From contig NC_052518.1 in assembly GCF_014356525.2 (NCBI RefSeq), positions 97,413,932 through 97,477,931 on the forward strand: a DNA stretch of 64,000 bases. The letters are read 5' to 3'. Numbering within the stretch: position 1 is the stretch's first letter; every line of letters starts with the position of its first letter. The DNA comes from Nilaparvata lugens. Taxonomy: Eukaryota; Arthropoda; Insecta; Hemiptera; Delphacidae. Below, in pieces: positions 56,765 to 64,000 of this stretch. The notes under the pieces are model-generated. The model did not search any database. It was not told where the DNA came from and saw only the letters and a list, made by a program, of their open reading frames with translations. The translations under genes were made by a program, and so were the position numbers.

Positions 56765-57779
56765 CAGAGTGTCCCAGAAGTAAAGTGTCAAACTTCGGAA
56801 ATAGGTTCTAAGGGTCAAAGCAAAGAGAAAATGTGGAATATTTTTTTCCTAAATCGCTTCGTTTACGAGATATTCGCCATTTTGTATTTTTAACAAAATC
56901 ATTCTTATCTTCAAAGTTTTCAAACCGATCGCTATAGAAATCGGTAGGTATGTTCAAATAAGAGAGATGAACTGTAAAAAAAATATTCAACCTTGTCCAA
57001 TTCAAAAATTCAAAATGGCGGCAATTTTAAACTTTCAATCCAAAATTGCGGGAGATCGGTGATAGAGAAATTTACGAAGAACAATTTTTTTCTGGAAATT
57101 TTATTTACCATCAGTCAAGACCAAAAAATGAGAATCGGACAAAGCACAAAAGAGATACTATGAAATGTGTGTTACAAGGCAGCAAAACATCAATTCATTG
57201 TAAATAGCAAGGAAGCCCACCAGTCTGTATAACATCAAATTATGATTTTTTCGTTTTCCAACAGTTCATCTCTTTCTTATTTCTATCCAGAAAAAATCAT
57301 AATTTGATGTTAATACAGACTGGTAGGCTTCCTTAATATTTACAATGAATTGATGTTTTGCTGCCTTGCAACACACATTTCATAATATCTCTTTTATGCT
57401 TTTTCCGATTCTCATTTTTTGGTCTTGACTGATTGTAAATAAAATTTTCTGAAAAAAATTGTTCTTCGTAAATTTCTCTATCTATCACCGTTCTCCCGCA
57501 ATTTTGGATTGAAAGTTTAAAATGGCCGCCATTTTGAATTTTCGAATTGGACAAAGTTGAATATTTTTCTTACTGTTCATCTCTCTTATTTGAGCATACT
57601 TACCGATTTCTATAGCGATCGGTTGGGAAAATTTGAAGATAAAAATGATTTTGTTAAAAATACAAAATGGCAAATATCTCGTAAACGGAGCGTTTTTGGA
57701 AAAAAATCCACATTTTCTCTTTGTTTTGACCCATAGAACCTATTCCCGAAGTTTGGCACTTTACTTTTGGGACATCCTG
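56765..57779. mobile_element. 1-kb fold-back element with about 500-bp arms
   Basis: Termini cagagtgtcccagaagtaa and ttacttttgggacatcctg are flanked by TA on both sides (56763-56764 and 57780-57781). Almost the whole element is two inverted arms meeting at a loop of about 50 bp near 57255-57295. Matching pieces include gcgatcggtttg/ccaaccgatcgc-like text and ggaagcccaccagtctgta against tacagactggtaggcttcc. No coding potential. The RNA would fold into a long hairpin. Confidence 0.85.
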
Positions 57780-57804
57780 TATTATTCAACTAGTAGTTGT
57801 ATGA

Positions 57805-60800
57805 ACCAATGTACCTAGAGTACAAGGTAGTGGCCACGAAAAGATGCGCAGTAACATATCCGAACCAGCTGGTTGGTGTGACGTCATTGGTGCTCTATCT
57901 ATTCTTCACATCTTTTCAATGTTAAATTGAACAACTTTGTAAGTCTTTTTCTCAAAAAGTAAATAACGTTCTACTACCATCGACATTTCCTACGATTCAT
58001 ACAATATTTACCTTCAATTTTTATAGAAATTCAATACTTTTGGAAGGCTGGATCTTTTAGAATGATCGATTTTGTAAGAGCCTGCATATCGAATACCTGT
58101 TGCTCTCTTATTGAAAATTAACATGCTTTCCCTGGCTCTTTTGTAATTCAATTACTCAATGCTAATGAATTTGATAAATCGATCTTTGAATAAGGGATTA
58201 TAAACGTGAAAACATCAATTAAAGTATAATACTATTTCTCTCAAAATCCTTGATATCTTGTCTGCGTAGTCTACTGTATATTACATAGAATCAGTAGAAC
58301 ATCTTGCCGGTTCAACATCTTTAATCCTTTAGGAGTGCACTCTTAATTCAGTAAGAAGATAATATACACAAATCCACATACTTCAACGAGGTGATAGATG
58401 TGTGTTACGGTCATATACAATATTTATGCGTTGTTGGTTGGGCTTGAAAATTAAACTCGTATTGCTTGAAAATAGAATCGTATTTTAATATAACTTTAAA
58501 GTGAAAAAACACTCCCATTCTTTGGTGTGGCGACGACCGTTTCGTGCTGGTATTGCACAATCTCAAGCCAAACATGAACTCTGAGATTATATTTTCAATA
58601 GGCTTGAAAATGTGCAATACCAGCACGAAACGGTCGTCGCCACACCAAAGAATGTGAGTGTTTTTTCACTTTAAAGTTATATTAAAATACGATAGTAACA
58701 ATATTTATCTCTATTTTTCTCGAGTAACTTTGTAAGTCTTTTTCTAAAAAAGTACATAACTTTCAAGTCCCATCGACATCTCCTACGATTTATACCAGAT
58801 TTATCTTCATTTTTTTTTAGAAATTCATCACTTTTGAACTCCTAGATCTTCCAGAATGCTCGATAATGTAAGGGCATACCGGTTTGGAGATGGAGAACTC
58901 TCATTTGATACTACGAGAAGGGATACTCGTTGTAGGAATGAATAGATTTAATTTAGCAACATTTGAAAAGATGAATGGCTTCAAAGGTTTTCCACTGTAG
59001 ATTTTTATTCAAAGTTTTAATATCCCAACAATTAAAAAGTTGATAAAAAGATACTGAATGTATTTCTCTGAATGTATAATATAGGCATATATTTCATTGT
59101 CACTGTCATTGTCAATCACTGTTCCATCATCATAATAATTAGGCTTGGCTTGAATACTTTAATAGTTATCTTGAGCTTTCTCGTTATTTATTACGTTGTA
59201 CACATTTCCACATTTGAGCTGATCCTTTGTCTAATGTAATATTCTTCTGCAAACTCAACCAATATCTATCCTTCCAAAACTGATTCTAATACCAATCTGA
59301 ATGCAGAAGACATAAAGGAAAAGCTAAGATTAATTTGATAAAAGTGAAATCAAGAGCGGTTGCAGAGAATAAAGGTTGTTAGTGCAGGGCATTCCATCAG
59401 TGATTTGGAAGGAGAATGTGGATGATCAATGGATGAAGATGGTAAGCGCACCACTTTCCTTCCTTATCCTTCAAATATGTTGTTTAGACTGCACTTCATA
59501 ACACATGAAATTAATCTCAGCTATTATTGTTCACATTAAAGAATTTTGGGAACTATGTAGCTTGTAGAGTGACACTCATATGTATCTCATTTACCCAAAA
59601 CATGTTATTCACCACCTTTATCCACTAATTCACTTAACATCAATAATTTTTATAAATTGTTAACAGAAAAAGACTAACCATTTCTATGTAAGATTCATAT
59701 AAAAAAAGATTGAAAAAACATATTTTGGAAATTTATCATTCTTTCTAAAGCCTGCATTGTCTCCACGTCATTGATAAGAAGATATTTAATGATTTTGTTT
59801 GTTATAAACAATCGATTGGATTGATCAACAATTAAATGTCAATTGAATTTTCGATAAAGAACTTTGGATTCAAAATTATTTCTACTCAGTGACCAAGGCA
59901 CAATCTAGAAACATAATTTTTATCACATATACATCACTCACACGCTATGTGATAGAAAGCCCCAATATGGAACAAATGAGAGTTTGGGGTGATAGTATAA
60001 CACTCACATCATAAATGCATTATAAACTGAATAAATTGCAATTTGAAAAAAATATCTTTAAATATGCCCAAGAGATAGTTTCCTATCTCTCCGGTTATAG
60101 GAAAATAATGTGGAGATTGAAAAGAATTGGAATTTACCACACATTTTCCTGTTTTAAGTGTATGAGAGTTCAATTTGTAGAATAGAAATGCCCTCTGAGT
60201 TGGTTGAAGAGGTTGTCATCCTTTCGTAGTCTTTCAAACAGGCATTCAACCAATCACTTGTCCCATTGAGTTGAGTTTATTAGAAAGAATATATTGTAGG
60301 ATACTCATAGTATGAATTCATATTCATACGTATACTTTTCAATTTATGATTCATTTTTATCAAATACATTATTATTGGATCATGAAGAGTTAGTTTTCCC
60401 TTTCACAAATAAAGAATGAGAGTTTTACAATAAGAGAACAAGTATCAATTGAGAATTCCTCTTACAAATGATAAATGAGAAATATGTGTTTCACAATACG
60501 AGAGCAAGACATATTCAATACAATTCTCAATTATTGAGAATTCCCCACGCGGTATGCATGCTTTAATAATATATATTCGCCCTTATATTTTGTTTTAGTT
60601 TCCAATTAGAGAGATTCAACCAGAAAACTATTTCCTGATCAAGTATGTGAAAGCCATAATTTACCTGAAAAAAGAGATCCTCCCAAGGGATTAGGCAAGA
60701 TATTCCATTGATATAGTTTACAGTACACAGACAAGATAAGGGATTGTGAGAGAAATAATATTATAGTGCAATCAATGTTTTCATTTTTTTAATCCCTTCG

Positions 60801-61190
60801 ACAAAGGTCGATTTATCAAATTCATTAGCATTGAGTAATTGAATTACAAGAGAGCCAGGGAAAGCATGTTAATTTTCAATAAGAGAGCAACAGGTATTCG
60901 ATGTGCATGCTCTTACAAAATCGATCATTCTGAAAGATCCAGCCTTCCAAAAGTATTGTATTTCTAGAAAAATTTAAGATAAATATTGTATGAATCGTAG
61001 GAGATGTCGATGGGAGTAGAAAGTTATTTACTTTTTGAGAAAAAGACTTACAAAGTTGTTTAATTTAACATTGAAAAGATAGGAAGAATAGATATTTAGA
61101 GCACCAATGACGTCACACCGATCATCTGACACTGATCATTAAAAGATCGAGATGCGCGTGGCCAGTACCTTCTATTCTGGGTACCTTGGT
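57805..61190. mobile_element. 3.4-kb element with about 390-bp inverted termini
   Basis: accaatgtacctagagtac at the left mirrors the right end, which reads tctgggtaccttggt. The match continues through tggccacg, gtgacgtcattggtgctc, caactttgtaagtcttttt and gttgctctcttattgaaaa to about 58200 and 60800. A third, direct, diverged copy of part of the arm lies at about 58725-58920. The interior (58930-60790) is AT-rich without a frame, so this is a non-autonomous fold-back. No clear target duplication. Confidence 0.75.
58478..58694. repeat. Palindrome with about 80-bp arms
   Basis: atcgtattttaatataactt to ggtattgcaca pairs with its complement across a 50-bp centre. Arms include gacgaccgtttcgtgctgg. 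It is probably a small MITE inserted in the larger fold-back. Confidence 0.8.
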
Positions 61191-61639
61191 ATAAACAGAG
61201 GACATTGTGCAGTTACCCAGAGTATCCAGTTATCCGCGCAGTTAACCACAGCCTCATCTAATCAAATGTCATGCTCTAGGACGAATGGCAATGTTGTGGA
61301 ATAATGCTGTCAACTGGTCAGCCCGAGTTGGAAACAATGAAAAATTGAAAGAAATAGTTAGTTCAAATTGAAAAAGTTGCATTGAGTTAATTAGATGCAT
61401 CATTGCATCCATGTCCTTTATCCATGACACTACTAACACACCAAAGTAGGTGGACTATACGCTATATTTGCTTATAGTAGTGAGACTAATTGAAACTTTC
61501 AACAGCAATTGGAAGCAACGGTGTAAGGAGGACAATTTGAAGAGAATCTCACTATAGAAGCATTCTATCTCTATGATACAGAATACTTTTTCAAAAATAA
61601 AAAAACTAAATTTGGGAAAGAAAGATGATAAGAGAGAAG
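61191..61639. other. Intron-like sequence
   Basis: Between the fold-back and the THOC6 exon. cccagagtatccagttatc and neighbouring text show no recognisable element. Nothing else supported. Confidence 0.4.
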
Positions 61640-61644
61640 AAAGA

Positions 61645-61800
61645 GAGATGATAGAAGTAGGGCGAAGTTCCCCCGGCCAAGATGCGGTCATCACACAGCC
61701 TGACCACGTGAATGCCGCTATCCTCCACGTTGGCAAACCGGTTCATCAGGTTCATTGAGCGCAGGTGCCACAGCGACAGGTAGGGACCTCCGCCGCACAC
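61645..61800 (-). CDS. THOC6: THOC6-like gene, internal exon (WD40 blades)
   Basis: After the acceptor (gattttgtag) the frame reads VCGGGPYLSLWHLRS, then VEDSGIHVV, then DDRILAGGTSPYFYHLS. Animal THOC6 has VCGGGPALTLWHLRS at this place, followed by a strand and a phrase ending in a Q/Y-x-LSG turn, so identity is strong. The bases are GC-richer than the surroundings, as expected of coding DNA. The donor is a puzzle: there is no GT within about 90 bases downstream, and the frame runs on through a pyrimidine-rich stretch to a stop. The given left end is therefore approximate. Exons encoding the N-terminal blades must lie beyond the right edge or be lost. Confidence 0.8.
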
Positions 61801-62201
61801 CTACAAAATCAACAAAATTATTTAAAATTCAATTCTCCATTCCCAAAATAGAAACACTTTTAACCAAACAAAATATAATAAAAAAGAAAATATTTCCCCG
61901 CATTGACTATAGGGTGGGCCATCCACTGGAACCGATTTGATCCGAACTAGCATCTGCCGAAAACTACCGAACTCGTCCGAACGATCCCCCCAAAAAGAAA
62001 GGAATAGATGCTCGTCCATTGCAACAGATTCATACGGCTGTCTCCGGCCGATAAATTTTTTGATCCGAATTAAATGGGATTTTCCGGCTCTATCCGGCCG
62101 AACTAACTAGTCGAGACAACAACTAGTGTTATAAAGACTATTCGCTTGCGACAAGAATACGGCGTAATAGACTATTTACACTCAAAAAAGAAATATTGAA
62201 G
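61801..62201. other. Intron or element 5' region
   Basis: Contains ccgatttgatccgaactagc and repeated ccgaac/tccggc words (61920-62110), which look like part of a repetitive element, either a MITE or the 5' UTR of the retrotransposon that follows. Not resolved. Confidence 0.4.
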
Positions 62202-62420
62202 ATGAGTGGCGTGCGGAGTTCTGTTGTGAAGGGGGAACAGCTGATTGTTGAGGGACATATCTTCACGTGGGAGGCGGAGGATGGTCTGCGGTGTGGAAAC
62301 GAGGATGGGCTGGAGAGATTGAATCGGATTCTGAAGATGGACTTTACTGAAATAATTAATAATGTTTCGAAGAAGGATGAACAATCTAATGAACGCTCAA
62401 ATAAACAGTCTAATGAATAG
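62202..62420 (+). CDS. Short N-terminal ORF of the retrotransposon
   Basis: 72 codons from ATG (MSGVRSSVVKG) to TAG, ending in an asparagine/serine/glutamate-rich stretch (DEQSNERSNKQSNE). No domain is recognised. It may be the true start of the ORF2 protein cut off by a nonsense change, or a leader ORF followed by readthrough or reinitiation. Confidence 0.5.
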   Translation: MSGVRSSVVKGEQLIVEGHIFTWEAEDGLRCGNEDGLERLNRILKMDFTEIINNVSKKDEQSNERSNKQSNE

Positions 62421-64000
62421 GATAAGGTCGTCTGCCAGGTAAAAGGAATAAATGAATTAAGTGTGTTGGCTTATAATGTAGCGGGTCTTAGAGGGAAGGT
62501 GAGTTCAAATTATTTTCTTGATTTCCTAAAGAATTATGATATTTTTATTCTATGCGAAACGTTTGTCGAGGAGAAAGATTTTAATCGTTTAGAGGGCTAT
62601 TTTCCAGGATATAATATATTTTGGGTGCCAGCAACTAGAACGTCAGGATTTGGTAGGGCAAAGGGAGGAATAATGATGGCTTATAGGTCTGTCTATAATA
62701 GGAGGGAAGCTTGTAAATTCACTTACTTAGAAGAGTGGCCAGTAATAACTCTTAAATGTGATAGATATGGAGAAATTCATATTATGTCAGTTTATCTAAC
62801 GCCAGGAGAAAGCTGGAGTGCTGACTTTAACAAACTGAATGGATTCTTAGAAGGCAGAGAGATGGGTGAGAATTTAATATTGTTAGGAGATTTTAATGGA
62901 CGCATAGGGAAATGTCAAATAATACCGGATGAAATTATGCAGAGAGATTGGGTGATAAATGTTGAACGAAATTCTAAAGATGAAAATTTGAATAGGAATG
63001 GGCGTAGAATACTCAATATGTGTGAGGAATTTAATATGTGTGTGTTAAACGGGAGGACAGCAACAGATGATAAGGGAGAATTTACCTATGTTACAAGTGT
63101 TGGATGCTCAGTTATCGATTTATGTTGTGTGACGATGAGTACACTAGCAGCTGTAAATAGTTTTGAAGTCCTGACTGAAAGTTTTTCTGACCATATGCCA
63201 ATAGTAGTTCGATTGAAAGGAGACATTTCGAATTCAATAGGTGATAATTTAACGCTATTGCCCAAGCTGATTTGGTCAAAAGTAGATGCAACAGAGTACC
63301 GTAATAAGTTATCGCGGAGCAGCTGTGATGTTATCTTGTCACCCGATAGTAGTCAAGCCGCAGAAAAGATTATCAATATCGTTTATGAAGCAGCGGGTAA
63401 CAATGCAAGAATTTCTAAGAGAGAAAATAAACATGCGAAACAGATATGGTTTGATTGGGAATGTGATAAAGCGAGAAAAAGAAGTTTTGCCTGTCTTAGA
63501 CTTTTTAGGAGGGTGAATAGTCAGCAAGCTAGACAAATCTATGCAGAGGAAAACAAAAAGTACATTCAGTTGTGTAAAACTAAAAAAGCCGTGTATTATG
63601 ATAATATTAGAAAATGCTTAGAAAATGTGCGCGACTCGAAACAGTTTTGGGACTCGGTGAAAAAGTTTAAAAGAACATCCTTCAAGTGTACAGGCCAGAT
63701 AGATATTGGAAGCTGGGTCAAACATTTTAAAAACTTACTTTCCGTTGAAGTTGAGGCAGATAAAATAGCATATGCCATACCGTTCATAGAGGACGAAAAA
63801 CTAGATGCAAAAATAACGAAAGAAGAACTGAATTTGGTATTGAAAAAGGCAAAATGTAATAAAGCTCCAGGCACTGACGGCATACCGGCAGAATTTTTCA
63901 AATCAGCTCCAGATCAATTCTTAAATTTGCTGCTCAATTTTTATAATTATATTTATGATACAGGATTGGTGCCTGACAATTTTTCGGAAGCGGTTATCTT
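62421..64000 (+). CDS. Non-LTR ORF2: endonuclease and start of reverse transcriptase (partial)
   Basis: Open for over 520 codons with no stop to the window edge. EEP endonuclease motifs in order: AYNVAGLRGK, ILCETF, MSVYLTPG, LLGDFNGRIG, CSVIDLC and SDHMP. A linker of about 200 residues follows, with KQFWDSVKKF. Reverse transcriptase begins near 63860 with CNKAPGTDGIPAEFF. The catalytic palm is outside the window. There is no in-frame ATG close to the start of the domain, the first being in the MMAYRS region, so translation probably begins upstream, across the TAG at 62418-62420. Clade not assigned; it differs in the endonuclease from the two other LINE families here. Confidence 0.9.

Larger units (their letters stand above)
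62202..64000 (+). mobile_element. Non-LTR retrotransposon, 5' part, running off the window
   Basis: A short ORF1-like frame (62202-62420) and a long endonuclease/RT frame (62421 onward) share one reading phase and are separated by a single TAG. No tail is visible because the element continues beyond 64000. It points opposite to the THOC6 gene. Confidence 0.85.

Noticed and set aside
1..64000. A new multi-gene biological system (defence, biosynthetic or toxin cluster)
   Set aside because: Coding content is limited to mobile-element proteins, THOC6 exons and a few unidentified exons; I see no co-organised gene set.

Overview
The window is eukaryotic, AT-rich and dominated by repeats. Spliced exons with GT/AG borders, tRNA-derived SINEs, non-LTR retrotransposons, many inverted-repeat MITEs and several tandem arrays point to a large insect genome. 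Several dispersed repeats (the tttccttgccctat, ttgaccgagcgaagtgg, gtccacgttataatggc and gtgcgtacagatttacgc families) are ones I associate with delphacid planthoppers such as Nilaparvata lugens. That is recall, not a search result, so the species is an inference.

Layout. 1-5308 is a nested tandem array with no genes. 5514-7504 is an 8-bp-TSD (hAT-like) fold-back element carrying a second repeat. 8419-9640 is a CTT/GAA tract with an inverted arm. 9930-11280 holds dispersed repeats and MITE pieces. 11316-13443 is a fourfold 532-bp tandem repeat. 13444-27579 is a modular array holding three copies of a broken pogo/Tigger-like (DDE_1) transposase plus a captured exon-like block. It is interrupted by a non-LTR retrotransposon (about 14747-20804) with two intact ORFs. 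27580-43170 is mostly AT-rich noncoding DNA with many MITEs and a series of short minus-strand exons, two pairs of which match in reading phase. 43173-49091 is a pile of broken retrotransposons and SINEs. 49251-61800 is the 3' half of a host gene on the minus strand whose encoded C-terminus matches THOC6, a WD40 subunit of the THO/TREX mRNA-export complex. Its roughly 11.5-kb intron holds a nearly full-length SGNH-esterase-type retroelement and two large fold-back elements. 62202-64000 is the 5' part of another non-LTR element that runs off the window.

How the parts relate. Only the THOC6 exons, and less certainly the minus-strand exon train at 28-40 kb, look like host coding DNA. The rest is mobile elements, their insertions into one another, and local tandem duplications of the result. 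I found no operon-like or defence-like gene system. The most informative objects are the modular array, the nested satellite, the large fold-backs, the THOC6 exon that lacks a visible GT donor, and an exon pair joined in phase but carrying an in-frame TAA.
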